DNA from: Lateolabrax maculatus
Lineage: Eukaryota; Chordata; Actinopteri; Acropomatiformes; Lateolabracidae
Length of the DNA: 64,000 bases
Assembly: GCA_031216445.1 (NCBI GenBank)
Contig: CM062208.1
Span: forward strand, 5,050,001-5,114,000
Direction of reading: 5' to 3'
In this document: piece after piece, positions 1 through 14,174 of the stretch
How the letters are laid out: each line of letters begins with the position of its first letter
How positions within the stretch are numbered: the first letter of the stretch is position 1
Program-made: the position numbers and the translations under genes
The notes under the pieces: generated by a model
Database searches by the model: none
What the model saw: only the letters and a program-made list of their open reading frames with translations
What the model was told of the DNA's origin: nothing

Positions 1-3000
1 ATCATTTTGTATCTGGGACTTTATTTCCCAGAGTTGTATTATAAAAACAACTCTGCAGGATTCAAGTTTTCTAAAATATAGAAGCTCTAACTAATTGACA
101 CAATGGATGTCATGTTTATAAATGCTGTGCACTGGATCTTCTTCAAGGTTTAAACTTGTCTGACGTATTTTTCAGTCCCCATTTGAACCCATAGTGTTAC
201 CCAGGAGATAGCTGTTCCTCCCTCAGAAAGTACCTTCATTCTACCAATCTGAGGGTTATTTTTATGCTGTTTTAACCAATCTCTAGAGCCACCACATGCT
301 GGCTTTCCTGGAGAAGTCTGGGATTGTGGTTATGTTGATTAGTGGCTTGGAGACGTACGCAACTATATATATACTTCGGAAACACACCCAAAATACAGTC
401 CATTCTGGAAAATGGGCCCGGTGGGGGTGTAGACAGGGAGAAAGAGATAGAAAAACAGGGAGAGAGAGGATGAAGTCCCCAACATACCACAGATGTTTGT
501 GCAAACCATTTGATCCATAGGGAACTGAAAGATAAAGTGACTTCATTATGTGCATGAATGATACCGTATGTGATTTGTTCCTCTACAGCCAAAGAACAGA
601 ACAGTCAGCTCTGTAACCTTGTAGTGGAGCGAGTGACGGGGGAAAGAGTTTTTTAGAGCGCACAGTTAGCTGTTGAAGATATACAGCAGTTAGGACATTG
701 TCAGTTTTTTTTTTCCGCTTGTCCAAGGACACTCTCCTGATCCTGACCCACGTGTTAGCAGTGAACACTGCCACATTAGGAAGCCACAGCAGCTCAGCTC
801 TGCTACAGCCAGGTCTGCACTGCGTAGAGATTTTATATGATTGGATGTGTTTTTTTTTGCTTTTTTGTATCAGGTACACAGAATTTCCCCAATGAAAAGT
901 CTTAGTGACTGTTGAATTCATCCAGAAGGAAAACATTATCTGCTGGAGTGAAGGAGCTGAGTGGTTCTGCTCGATCAGCCATGTTTTTTATTTTGAAAAA
1001 AGTTTTAATTTACACAGAATACATGGCAAATTATTCCTTTTTAAGACAGCTTTGTGCAAAGGATGAATTAAGACATCCATCTGAAGTCTAACTGTAAGTT
1101 TGAGCCAAGCTGTAGTCAAAGTCTGTTTGTCTCACGCCATATAATTTTAATGGTCAACGTTTAGAGACTCAAAATACTTGAAACTGACTAGCAGTGTTTT
1201 TAAAGACTTGTGACCTCACATGGACTTTCCCTCAATGACCTAAGACTCGACTTCAGACTGACTTAGATATGACTTAACTTGGAATATATTTTAAAAGCTC
1301 TGTAAATGTGGGACTTTATCAGCAGGAAGTTTTCCTTGATTGTCTAAGTGATAAATACAAGTTATAAAATGTTCTCTCCTCTAACATTTGAAAGCAATAT
1401 CTTGGACAAAGTGCTCTCAGTATATTTCATCCTTCCATATTGTTTATCCCGTTGTCGTTGTTTTCCAGATGTGCATTTAGCAGAAAATTTCTCCATATTA
1501 TTCATTCAAGGAATTAATCAGTGACTGAAACTGGAAACGATTAAACGCAGCATGATATGTGTGTTGAAATGAGGGGAATCCTTCGATGTGTTCACATTTT
1601 GACCAAAACAAAACATGTTCGACAAAGCAACATTTGCAATCTGAATTGAATGAATAAAGATGTGCTTTTCAGGGAAAACCCTTCATTTGTGGATCAGATC
1701 TCAGAGAGCAACACAACTGCACAAGTATGTGAAGATTATATTCCACCACTATGAAAGGTTCATATGACTTTCTCTCTGCTGCAACATATCATAGAGTAAT
1801 GTAACTCCTCTGTGCTCATGTCAAGGTGGAAACCAACAGCAGGTGAAAGACAGAGCGATGTGCTGAGAAACCGGTCTCAAAGTTGAAGATGAACAGCGTT
1901 AGTCATTTTTGTTGTGGGATCAAATCCCTGAAGGGATCATTTCCAAGCATATCTGAAATGTGTTAGTCATCTTAGTTGTAATTTTGTTATTATTTTCTCA
2001 GAGCTGAAAACTTCAACAGAAACCACCCTGAAATAGAAACCATATGGGAACATTTTTCCATCAGTATTTGTGAAGATCAACAACTCTCTCGATAAATGGA
2101 GAGAAAAAGAAAGAGAAACACTGCACAGACATACAGAGGACGGTGGTCTCTTGGTTTATGTAAAATAAAAGTGAAATTACACGTTTGTTGAAACTGCTGC
2201 ACCATATTGAGAGGTGTTTCTAATATTATGTCCAATTTATATAAATGAGGGTAAAGTGTGTATATTTACATAAAGATACTTTAAAAAGTTGATTAGCCCG
2301 GCTTTAGAGGTGTCTTTTGCGTTGCCCTTCAATTCCTTGTTTCCATTTAGCTGAAATCCATCTGGTCTGTTTCACTGTTAGGATCCACTCCACCCCCCCA
2401 CAGCACTCCTGTCTTTCACATCTGTGACTTCATGGCTGTGGTGTTGTTGGAGCTGAACTGGGCTGGGACCGGCCACACTGGGCTGGCATGGTCGACTTGA
2501 AGTTGAACAGAGAAATACTGCAGAGCTCCCTCATCTTTAAGGCATTTGTCCCCTGTTAACAGTGTGGAAAACTGTGTAAAATGGAACTAATTTCTGAATT
2601 TTTAGCTATGGGTAAAAAGGTTGAGAAACAGCGCAGCATCACACAAGACACAGTTGATGTAACAAGACTGGGATTGATTTTTGTAATAATGTTTACCTAA
2701 AGTACAGTGCGTTAAGAAAGAGGTCAAACCTGACGCAGCTGGCTGGCGTGTTTGCCTTTGGAATGAGTCACTCGGTGAATAACATTAATTTTCTCTCGGA
2801 GCTGTATCTCTGGTGGCCTCAACAACCCCTGATAAATGTCATATTAACCTGACGTTTCTCTTGTAAAGTGCAGCACCTACACACCTTTACAGCTCAGTAT
2901 AATTCATACAAGTCTGGTTAGTTTATCTTCACTGAACTACACTGATAAAGCACAATTTTTACAATTAACAATGGAAATGATGAAGGCACTTGCAAATAAA

Positions 3001-3549
3001 AAATGTAACACAGAATGTAAACTTCAGTGATTCACTTTTACTTCTTTACTTAAGATTTCATTAAAATCTTCTTTTTAGTAAATGCCTTTTAATATTTGTG
3101 GTATTTCTTGCACGTTTACTTTAGTGTTGCCATGCAACTAATCTGACTCTCACTTATCTTTTTGTCAGATATAATGCTCATCCTTATATTGTATATATAT
3201 TTGATCCAATCCCCGACCCCGGGACAGCACAGTCAAGCTCTTGGCTTGGCGTATTGACGTAGATAAAAGCCAAAATCCATGTATCCCTTTATGACCCAAC
3301 AGAAGACAGTTATCGTGGTTTGCGTAGCTTGATTTTATGATTAATGATGAACAATGGCAAATGTCAAGAATCTGTGTGATTATAAGCGACAAACCCTGAA
3401 TACTTGGTTAGGGGGGATCATTTGACTGGTTCATACAAAAAAGAAGACATTTGCAAATGTTTTTGCATCACACTGGTTCTCACAGGTCTGCTGTCCAAAA
3501 TAGTAGAATTCTTCCTCACTTTGCTTCTTTAAAACATTTACTGTATAAA
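1..3549. other. Intergenic stretch, no gene seen
   Basis: AT-rich sequence with frequent stops in all frames. There is a diffuse ACTTG-type repeat at about 1160-1300. I see no splice-flanked exon, RNA gene or other element. Confidence 0.5.
1160..1300. repeat. Degenerate ACTTG/GACTT repeat, copy 1
   Basis: Several loosely spaced GACTTG, GACTTT, GACTT and ACTTGG words within about 130 bp, including TGGACTTTCCCTCAATGACC near 1220. A longer block of the same type lies at 26650-27000, with CAGACTTTCCCTTAAGGACT. The two look like diverged copies of one interspersed family; the family name is not known to me. Confidence 0.45.
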
Positions 3550-3683
3550 GGGCGCCCTGTTAGCCGAGGGGTTATGCTTCCGACCACGTATATAATGGAC
3601 CGCTGCAGCTGGGATGTATGTCATTCTTCACATCTGTCTCCCCAAATCTTAACTTCTCTACTGTCAGCTGTCTTATAAAAGCC
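3550..3683 (+). repeat. tRNA-like SINE, copy 1
   Basis: It starts GGGCGCCCTGTTAGCCGAGG. TAGCCGAGGGG at 3561-3571 resembles a polymerase III A box. The body contains the teleost-typical TGTCATTCTTCACATCTGTC, followed by CTCTACTGTCAGCTGTCTTA and a TAAAAGCC end. The B box is degenerate. Matching teleost SINE consensus is from memory. Confidence 0.6.
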
Positions 3684-6600
3684 TTTGCTGTACATTTCAC
3701 TGCTACAAGAATGCCATAAAGCATCTACTGACCCCGGCCGATATGTGTCAGACCTGTAGGAAAACTTTGGAATGTGCTTCGATGACTGACATGCCTCCCT
3801 TGAAACCCACAAAGCATGTAACAGATAAATGTACAGTAGGTAAAGTAAGTATGATTCTGCATGTCCACGGTTTGTTTCTCATCCCAGATGTTTGGAGAAA
3901 TTTCACATTTCCAGGGTGGTTACAATGTCCTTTCTGTGTCAGTTTTCCAAAATATTCCTTAAATAAATACTTGGATGATCTTACAACATTTACATCTTAT
4001 TTCATTTAACCCTATTTCTAAGGTTCAGGTGTTTGGATGGAAGGCGTCCTCTAAACTGCAAATGACAAGTGGAATGACAACTTTTTTTTAAAAGAAGCAA
4101 CTAACTTTAAGTTCCAGTGCTTGTTCAGCTTGTACTGTGAACGCTTTCAAGGTCAGTTGGAGGCGCAGCAAAGCGAGCGTGACTGATACCGAAGCATTTT
4201 TTTGTTTCGGGACTTCGTTTGAAGTGAAAGTGGTGAAGGACTACGGCTCGGTGCCACCGGAGCTTTGTGGCCAGTCGCTGAGGGGTTTCAGCTGTGTGCC
4301 CAGTGGGATTGTCTGTGGCTTTGCCGCTGCCAGCGAGCTCTGCCCTTCATTCCTCCAGACTCCGTCCAGATCTGAGAGTTCTGCTTTTCATTGCCTGTCT
4401 GTGAGGTTTGCCCTCTGGACGCTACAGTAAAGCAATACCGCCCTAATCTGGAGTGTGTGGGTCAGTGTGTATGTGTGCAGTTTTGTTACAGGCATTTGTG
4501 TGAAGCACTGCATCGTGCATATATATACAAGTAAATGTGTTTACATGGGTATGTGTGGGTTCTGTGTGCATTTGCACATGTGTGAGTATTTATGAGATAC
4601 AGAGCAGAGATCAAACTACTCCAGTTCAGATTATATAGTCTTAGTGTACAAAAGCATTTTCAGAGTGTTTAAACAAAGAACATATTAATTATTTCTACAG
4701 GTCAGTAAGTGCAGAATATGGGTAAATAATGCAGACACACATATACGCTGTCAGCATGATGACAGATGAGCAAAGTGATGTATTTATGACCATATTTAGT
4801 TCAGGACGACTCCTTCTCTTCCTTCAATAAAACAGATTAAGTATTCTGGCCACAGCTGCATTGTCTTCGTCACTTGTGTGAAGAGTTATTAGGCAACTCT
4901 CCCACTGAGTTCTCCACAGGAATGCAGCTTGTTTATCAGTTTTTTACACCACGTTTTATGATCACCAAAGCTGATACTGTCAGGAATGTGGGACAAATGT
5001 AAATGTTGTAGTTACAGTATTGATCCCTGAAGAGGAATTCTCCAGAGGTCAGATGCAGGGCAGCAGCGACGGCAAGTCAAGGGCACTTAAGCAGGGTGAA
5101 GGCATGTCTTTCTAGAACCTGGAGGCCAGCTGCTGACTCCAACATCTTGTTGACTTTATCCTTTTCTGATGAAATCTGCAAGAAAACCTCCATGTCCAGC
5201 TCTGACTTTGCCATCATCACTTTCAAGTATTTGTTACTGCTGCATCGTTTTTTCATTTCATTTCTTCTTTTTGAGGAAAATGTTGGCTGAGGTGGATTTA
5301 TTTTACAAACCGATTATAAACCGTAACGAATGCTGTTTTGTCTTGGCCTCATGGGGTGTTTTTGTGAAGTTTGAGATAAAAAATCAGTGACTCAAAGTTT
5401 CAAAATGATTTTTATCATAACACCAACATCAATAACCACGCCTAATTAGTTTCATCTCAGCGTGTCATGGGACTCCTGCACAGAACTCAGTATGAATTAA
5501 ATACAGAGTACAGTCCCAGTATATGATACATCATCGAGGCAACTGTTGATTTTGGATATGATGTCTGTTTCTGAATGCAGTATATCACTGGATATACCAC
5601 AGAGCTCTCTGCATCATTTCTCTTCTGAAGTGGAAAAGTTCACATTACCTCGGACCTGTTAAATTTCACCCCGATGTGAGCGCGGGCCTCCCTCCACACA
5701 TGCTGCTCTCGATGCAAATTCACTTGTTTTGACCGACATAAGCTCCAAATCAGTCACTTACCTCAGATAAGATCTCAGGGAAGTATCACCTTACCTTGCC
5801 TCTCGGGGAAATATTCTCTGTGGCTATATTTCACTGTCTGTGATAGACGGGTGGGCTCTCCGCAAGATATGAGTGCAGCGGGGCCCTTAAAAGGAATTGC
5901 TTTCAATATGTGAGTGCATATAACACAGTGACCTCCTTATCAGCATCAGTCCTTTGATTCACTCCCATATCTTCGATTTTGTCTATGATTGAAAAAGGTT
6001 GATGTTGCTGCTCGAACACGCTGTCGAAAAGTCATTTAAAGATGTGTGCATGCCAGTTTTCTTATCAACTTGTATGGAACGTGAACACAGTTTTTTAATT
6101 TAGTGTTTCAAATCCACCTCCCGGGTGTTTTTTTGACACACAGGACTGCATGATGTAGTGTCGAGATTTGGGAGTTGTGCACATCGTCTCCTCTGCAAGC
6201 CTCTACAGTTACCCAGCAGAGAAGTACTTTTCTGGATTTGATATGTGTTGATTCTTGGAAATAGGACAGTGGCGTATCCTAATAATTTGATGCATGTCAA
6301 TTCACAACGCCACAGGTGCATGTGGACCAAAAATGGCTGATGATACAAGCTAGACATATTGTGACATCTTAAACTTACTTTAATTATGGTCAACTGCTGT
6401 TCTAAATCACTGAAAACAATGGACTCAAACAATGGAAATCAATGGAAATCTCCACCTTGTGTATCATTTTCAGGACACCTTGTAATGCGTTCTCACTGCT
6501 GAATGTAAATTCTGCTGTGTTATTCTTGCTTACTGCCTTAGAGTCAGCTGAAAATGACTTCTACCAGGAATAATTGCCTCACTCATCCTCCTATCAGAAG

Positions 6601-9600
6601 GTCAAATTGAATATTTGTAACATAATTCAATTTAGTGTCATTATCCCACTTACTTTATCAGGCTTCTGTGTCTGAAGCAAACTAAAATGTTGCAGTTAGA
6701 ATGAATAAGCTTTTTCGTTTAACTGGTGATTCACCAAATTAGAATTTTGTTGCCGCCCTAATCTTCTCAGAAGTTTAGGGCTTTATTGAGTTTATTTAAT
6801 TGTGTGTCTTGATGGCAACAAGATAAAAGTTGTTTCGTTGTGAGACGGACCTCAGCGGTGAGAGTTGTGTATTCAGAGTGGGGATTTAAGACGTACGTAG
6901 CTGGACTAGGCTGTTTTTGGCAACCGCGTCCTGTGACATCAGAACTACACACACACACACACACACACACACAGCCATCGAGCAGCTGAGCGGGGGGATG
7001 AAAGAGGTACAGAGAAGGAGGTAAAAAGGGAGACGAGGATAGTTACTGACAGAGTCGCAGCAGACTTGAGTCATCGACTTCACACCTTGCAGCAACTGTG
7101 TTTGCCGCGGTGCGCGCACACACACACACACACACATATATACATATATGCATCACCACAAATATGTACTCACACAAACCTGCACTTTGTCTGCTGAAGG
7201 CGAACTCAGATCCAGGTGTGAGAGTGTGAGGTCAGTTCATACATCAGATTCTATCTCCTCTTTCTCTCTGAAACTCTGCCTTTAATCCCCAGCTTCACTT
7301 TCACCGCCTCAGGCCGACACTCTCCTTCACTGGTAATCATACAGCGAACAGACACGTGTACATGTTAGAAATGTATCAATGGATATCCTGTTTATTATTG
7401 TATTGTTCCTGTATTTCAGAAACTACAGAAATATGGCAACAAAGGGTTATATTCCTTTATGGTGAATGTAGTGAATCTGTCAGATGGAGCCGCAGTTACA
7501 GAACTTTTAACTTTTAAATTAATAAATAAATCAATTAATTAATGGGATGGCCAATACTACTGTGTGGTTTCTGAAGACCAGAAACACTCAGATTAGAAAA
7601 GCTAGCCTTTCTCAAGAATATTTTAAATTGCTTGCTTAAGTTGAAAGAATAAATGCATATCACAGAAACTAAAAATCAACTATCTCCCACTGTGAGGCAA
7701 CTGTCTTAAAAAAGGACGGCGATCGAAGTATTTTTATCAACCTACATGCATTTAAGCTTGAGTGGGGTTTAAACCAGACAGAAAAACTGCTTTATACAAA
7801 CGAGTTTCCTGTCTAATTAAGTCTAATTAACCGGTGTGTAAGAACCGTGTAAGAAAGCCCTCATTCAGACTAAAAGATGGAAAAAGTACTAAACTTTCAT
7901 GTACAACAGCATGAACATACAGTAGACCAAAAAATAGAGAAAACAACAGATATTTCAAAGTTTGTATGAGGTTTCTTAGTGAAAGTATGTGGGACTAGTT
8001 AGGTCACAAAGTTATTTGAAGAACATTAGTGTGCTTTGCTGAAGCGAGCAGACTTATAATAAAAAATGACCAAATGAACAAGTCACTCAAAGAGCCAATG
8101 GGTGATTTCAGGAAAGAAAGTTCCAACAAAATGAAATCAAAGCAACGAAAAGTTCATCAAGAACATTTTACTCTTGTTCAGTGGAGGTAGTCCTCTCTTC
8201 TTCTGTTATTTCCTGTTTTACTCGACTAGAGATGCTGATACTATCCTTATTAAACTGACTGAGTATGAGCCAGATATGATTAATCCACATTAAATACAGT
8301 TTCTTGTCTTAATCACTATCAATGTAAATTATTTATATGATCCACATATTAACAAATTAAAGAATAAAGTTTTTAACATCAGCCACATCTGTATCTTTTT
8401 AAATTTCCTTGTGTGAATCAGGATTTTATCTTTTTCTTGGTGTCGTCATACACCAGGCAGGTTTAATAAACCCATTCACCCAGAATAAGCAGAAATGGAG
8501 TGAGAGACATTTTCTGACCCATTTGCTCTGACACTTTACGGGACACAGCTCAATGATAAACCAGCTGTTTATTAATGACCAACGTGGGCGGATTACTGCA
8601 GCGCTGCCAAAAACAACTGCAGCTCCTCCCAGCTGCTAAACAGAGCTTTAGACTGAAATTATGTTTTGTTATCTTTCACATTCTTAGTTTTTTCATTGTT
8701 TTTTTAATTCAGTCTTACTTCTTGCCTTCAGCTTAGAGTTAAGGTCAGTGTAATGGAATACTTTCCTAGAAATACCTGATAACAGCTGCTGATATTCTGT
8801 CTAATACCAAGCGTGGCTCGACAAACACTGCTCAACGAGGCAACAACATTTACTGAGCAATTTACTCTCTTATTTTACAGAGATTCTGCTAAAGTTACCA
8901 TTAATCAGACACATGTTTTCATAATGACCTAATTTGCAGAATACAGTAACATTACAGAAATTATACAGATGATGAAAAGTTTTGTAGTATTTTTCCACGT
9001 ACGTAAAATAGCTTGCAATCCAAAACCTGCAGACAGAGCGGAGAAAGGCAGGAAATCCCACATTTAAGAAGGTTGAATCGGTGAATGTTTCACATTTTCG
9101 CTTGATGAACGATTTAAAAGATTAATTTATTATAAATAATGTTGTCAAGTTATTTTTGTCGGCCGATGAATTATCTGCGTCATCCTTCATCACAGTGATA
9201 GATGCAGCCACAACTTTAAGCTGCCCAGTTCAATCCATTAGCTTTTGATTTAGTACTTGACTCTTGTTTTACCTCAAAAGCTATTTGAACTGGAATGGAA
9301 GTCCCCCCTTTTTTTGTTTTTCTCACCTATTTTTCAACCGGTCCTGTATTCAAATTGTTGATTTTTCAGTCCCAAACCTGCCTCTCTGACCTCTGGACTA
9401 AAATCTCGCCTTCAATTTGAGATTCTGATAGTAAATCCAGACGAGCCGGCCTCTGTTCCTCCTCTCTGGCTGATCTTCAGTAGCTTTGCACCCGGAGCAT
9501 TTAGCTTTTAGCAGAGAGTGTTATCAAAAACAATATTTTGCCTTTCTCCAGTGCAGAAAAATGGGCCTCACTAGCACTCTGAGCTAACTGTCTTAACCTA

Positions 9601-10327
9601 ATACTCCATTGGCAGTGAACCAGAGAGCCAGCTAATGCTCACACAGTCAGAGCCAGAGTTAATTTGCAGGGTGATGATGGCCATAGTAAATTAAATTAAT
9701 GAGACTCTCAATCATCTGTCAGCTTTGCAGCGCCCGGTATCCAAAAGCTATGAATTCTTCTGCTCTTAAAATTAGGTCAGAAACACAACACTGTGAACGC
9801 CGATAATAAAACAACGTCTTGTATAAAATCATGTCCATAAAATCCAACATGGCTTTAATATAATGGAAACTGCATCAACTGTGAGATATGAAGGTAGACG
9901 TTAGTGGATTATATCTTGATATATTCGTATGAACGAGGAACTTTTTTTAAACACTGCTCTGAAGAACATGGAGGTTTTCCAACAAGAGGTGAAACTATAG
10001 AGCATCTGTTTCAGTTGCTTTTGCGGCCTTTTATTACGCTTTTTACGGGGGAAGTAATGCCCTCTGTGTCATGGCTGAGTGGACAATAATGTTGTCAGTC
10101 ACCGGTGAAGGGAACTCCACTGTGTCAGTGACACCTGTGATTCAGTACAGTCAGTTCGGTTGGAAGAGGAACTGAACTGAACATCCCTAGTCCCAGCCCA
10201 GTCTCTCCACTGAATGCAGGAAATTGATGTTAGTCATGTCAAGTCCACCTCTGAAAATGTTGGAGTGACTGAGCTTTACTAGTGATTGTAACTATAATGT
10301 AAATTAATTAGAAATTGTAATTCTTGG
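3684..10327. other. Intergenic stretch, no gene seen
   Basis: AT-rich, non-coding in appearance. It holds two (CA)n tracts near 6947-6973 and 7117-7136 and a homeodomain-site-like AT block near 9655-9735. A 97-codon open frame at 4137-4430 lies in a slightly GC-richer patch but has no splice context or recognisable protein. No RNA gene was seen. Confidence 0.5.
6947..7136. repeat. Two (CA)n microsatellites 143 bp apart
   Basis: Pure (AC)n at 6947-6973 and (CA)n at 7117-7136, the second followed by alternating TATA/CATATA. The open frames here arise from the repeats and are not genes. Confidence 0.9.
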
Positions 10328-10482
10328 GATGTCCTGGTAGCCTGGTGGTTAAGATTCATAAATATTCAGGCTGGAGACCTGTTGTTGCATGTCACCCCCT
10401 TCTCTCTCCCCATGTTTCCCTTCTGTCTTTACTTACGGTCAATAAAACAGGCTAAAATGCCCCTCCCCACCCCCCAAAAAAA
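10328..10482 (+). repeat. tRNA-like SINE, copy 2
   Basis: A-box-like TAGCCTGGTGG at 10338-10348 and B-box-like GGCTGGAGACC at 10369-10379, spaced as in tRNA-derived promoters. These are followed by TTGCATGTCACCCCCTTCTC, CCCATGTTTCC and a GTCAATAAAACAGGC tail into C/A-rich DNA. This layout matches abundant teleost SINEs whose 3' end reads GTCAATAAAGGC. It is in the same orientation as the copy at 3550. Confidence 0.75.
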
Positions 10483-13400
10483 GAATATATTAAAGAATAT
10501 ATATAAAAACAACTTATAAACCTTACTTAAAAAGTTGTCACAAGCCAGTTACTGAGTATCTGAGTTACTTTGTGTTGTGTTACTACCCTGCACTATTGAC
10601 TCTCTGCAGCTGACTAAAACAAATCCAGATGATATTTCCCATTGATTATAATCAGCTGTTGTACGTTCTTAGTAAACAATGGAACAGAGGTCACGTTTTT
10701 TGAGCACAGTCCCCTTTCTGAGTCACAGCATGGAAAGACTGATTATTTCTGATTCCACACATTCAGCACCAAGAGCAGCAAAACTTTCAGAGTGAGATGA
10801 CTTGTGCATTTTTGCATGACATGAAAATGGTATGCAAAAATCAAGCAGTCTTGTATCATAACCTCACTTGAAAAAGTCAAAATCTGTTTCAAAAATCTAC
10901 TATAAACTTTGTATAAACCAACGTTTTACTGGGATGTTTCTTTTAAATTCTGACAGCAGAAAGAGGAAGATGCAACATAAACATGCAATAAAAAGTATTA
11001 TGGTATGAAGAGTTTATTTACTGCTGCACAACTGAAATATTCATTGTGCAGTCATTATTATTATCCTACCTCACACTGGATCTCCAGGTGTTTTTCTTTA
11101 ATTCTGAGATATAAGAGATTTTTTGGGGACTTTAGGCACGTTGTGCATCTAGCTTCAGAAGTAATAATTCAATTCAGAGGGAAATGTTCAGATAATTTAC
11201 TTAAGAAAAAGTCCTATCAAGGCTGTGCTCCCTGCAGACCTTTGGCCCCTCACACTTACAGTCCACAGACGTGTGTGCAACACTGAGCGAGATTATCGGA
11301 GAGGAGATGCCTCCATGGCGCTACCTCACCTGGATAACCAGCGACACTTACTATATGTGAGAATAACATACCATCATCCCCTTTTCACCGTATCCCTCCA
11401 TTGTGCAGCTCATCTGTCCTTGTTTAACTAAGGACCCATATTTCATATTCCACCTCCTGACTGTTTGCTCCCCGGAAAAAGGAATAAATTCAACTCTTTA
11501 TCTCAACAATAACTATCCCGGGATTAGAAGCGAGATGGGGGTGAGATGTAGGTCTTTGGGACAGCATACATGTGTGTTTTTTTTATGTATGTTCTTTTAT
11601 GCACGCACATTTGTGCTTGTAGGTATGTCAACACCGCTATTTTTGGAAAGAAAAAGGAAACCTGACAACCTCTCTTTCTCTCTCCAGTAAAGATGTGAGT
11701 GTAAGATTAGTCTAAGCTTCTAAGATAATACTGTATACAGCCCAATACGAGCCTCCAAGTACAACATTGACTTTCCCGCTTTCAGAGATCCGATCACGTT
11801 CTGATAAATCTGGTGTGGTATTTCTGAAACACCCCCCGGATCACTCCTATCTCCCTCAGTTATCAGCATCTCAACACTGTCACGGGTGGTGCGTCAGTCA
11901 TGTTAATGAACAAGGCATTAACACAGTGAGGGTTGTTGAGTTCAAGCTCAGTCTTTTTATCTAGAAATATTAAGAGGTTATATTCCAGCATTTGGAGAAC
12001 AGTATTGTATATTTACCAGTAAATGTTAATACAAATTCCAGCAAACACTACCATGAAAACATTATCTGCCTGTTTTTCTGTCATATGAAACTTACATTTT
12101 GCAAATCCAGAGGAACACAAATGGCAGCAGGCTGAATAAATTTACTTTCAAGGATATCAAATTATGCACAAAACATTGAGTCACTTTTCATGTTTGTACT
12201 CGTCCAACTGTAAATATATGTTGAATAGTGGAAGCAGCAAGAATCCTGCTCTCTCTGGTTTGTTACTAAGAAACTAATTGTGAATTCCTCAATAAAAACT
12301 CAGTAGCTCGTAGTTTTGTATGATGATGCTTTACTTTAGGATGTTGAGGATGGATGAATGGATGTGAAGAAGGGATGAACATGGAGGAGGAAGTTGTTGT
12401 ACATTTAGGCTGATCTGGGGCAGATATATTGAAGGCCGGGAAGGAGGATATTCAGTGTGGGGGATTCGTGTCAGGTGTTGATTCGCCCGAGCTGATTACG
12501 GGCCCCAGATAGTACCTGGAAAAAGGAGAGATTGGAGAGGTATGCACAGGATTGAACAAGAGGTGATGAAGAAGATTAACAGATGTGAATCGGTAAGGGC
12601 AGAGGAACGTAGGAAGGCAACTGAATAAGTGTGATGGAAAGGGAGGATGGGTTGATAAAACTGAAACAAACAGGACAGGATGCGTTAACCAGGTATTAGT
12701 AGGTTCTGCAGGTGATTAGAGGTGGCGTTGAGGTGTGACCCTGCTGCCAGACCTATAAGTTAACTAGTTAACTTGATTGTGCTCAATGTGGACTTTAGCC
12801 AAGGAGACATACTTTAAACAGTGAATCCTGGAAGCAAATCACCATCAGAGTGCTGCGTAATGTTGTAAGACAGAGCAGATAATCTTTTTAAAAGTGTTTC
12901 TCTTTTTTTTTTCTTTTTTTTTTAGACAGGATACAATAGAGACATAAATGTTGTGGTGCGATGTCAGTGTGATATCGCACCTACTATGCAGCGCCAATTT
13001 CTCCTGCACATAAGTTAAAGCCACCATTAATGCTCGTGTTTGAATATGCAACTCGAGCCAACCTGGTAATGAGTGGCTACTATTACCTGTGTTCGTAACC
13101 GCGTCCCTGAGCCCACTCATAAAGACGGATAAAAGCTTCACTCAGCTGCAGCACAGTGACACTAACTACAGCCTTGGCTGCAGAGCCGCTGTGGTTTGAA
13201 GCGTGCTGTGCCTCGGGGAGAAGGATTGTCTAGTGTTTGTTAAGAGATTTATGATAACGGTGACTGGCAGGAAACTCACATTCTTTACAAATATCACCTG
13301 TGTGTTGGCTCATGTCTTGCTTTTGTTAATTCTGTGAAGTACTACAGGAAGCATTAGTACTCCATTGTACTTGTTGTTTGACTTATTATAACTACATCAT

Positions 13401-13846
13401 TAGTCATTAATTATTATTTAGCATTTTTAAGTTTTTAGATATTGTGTGCGTCGACTGTATGAACTACTTTATGTTTTTTTTTTCCATGTTGAGCTCAGGT
13501 GCACTGTAAAGAATAGTATAATTTAATATAAAACTAAAAACACACACAACAAATGCATAAAGAGACCTGCATAAAAACAAAACAAATAAATAAAGCCATC
13601 ACATTTGTTCTTGTCCTCTAAAAAGTAAATCTCACGTTTGCATCTGATTTCAGTTCAGTAACTTGATACTCCACATCCCAAATAAAACAACACACATAAA
13701 TATATCTAAAATAAATGTGTTTCCTTCAGTTCAGTTCAACATAAATGTGTAATTTCTAAATTGTGGTGTTCCTGGATGAGCCTGGTCATTGCTACAGGAC
13801 CCATTAATAATGCCAAGACACAACATTACAACCTAAGAGCATAAAA

Positions 13847-13882
<36 letters not shown>

Positions 13883-14174
13883 AACAGGAAAAATAGCCAT
13901 CCAAAAGGTGAGATATGACACATGTAAAACCAAGGTCGTTGTTTCAGCTCAAGCCAAGGTATGAAAATGTGACATGACGTCACAGAAATACAAAATAGTG
14001 ATGATGGGATTTGCAAAATATGAACTTACCTAAAACTTAAAATCTTAAAATCCACTTCAGTCTTTGACCAGCAAGAAGGACCAACTGTACTATTGTAATG
14101 GAAACTGTTTTAACAGACATTTGTTCTTCCAACAGGAAAATCCCTTATCAATAAAGGCTCAAGCACCTTACCTG
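10483..14174. other. Intergenic stretch, no gene seen
   Basis: Mostly AT-rich. A purine-rich, GC-richer patch at 12340-12740 carries a 46-codon open run but no recognisable protein. (GAAA)n lies at 13848-13884, and a poly-T/poly-C patch at 12900-12924. No exon or RNA gene was recognised. Confidence 0.5.
13848..13884. repeat. (GAAA)n microsatellite
   Basis: About nine GAAA units preceded by A-rich DNA. The opposite-strand Phe/Leu/Ser-rich frame across it is a repeat artefact. Confidence 0.9.

Noticed and set aside
4137..4430. 97-codon frame in a GC-richer patch
   Set aside because: No recognised protein and no clear acceptor or donor pair in phase; left as unassigned.
12400..12630. Run encoding a charged, coiled-coil-like peptide (RIEQEVMKKINRCE and on)
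   Set aside because: Only about 46 codons between stops, no ATG or splice context that makes sense, purine-rich composition; it could be a transposon remnant but no family is evident.
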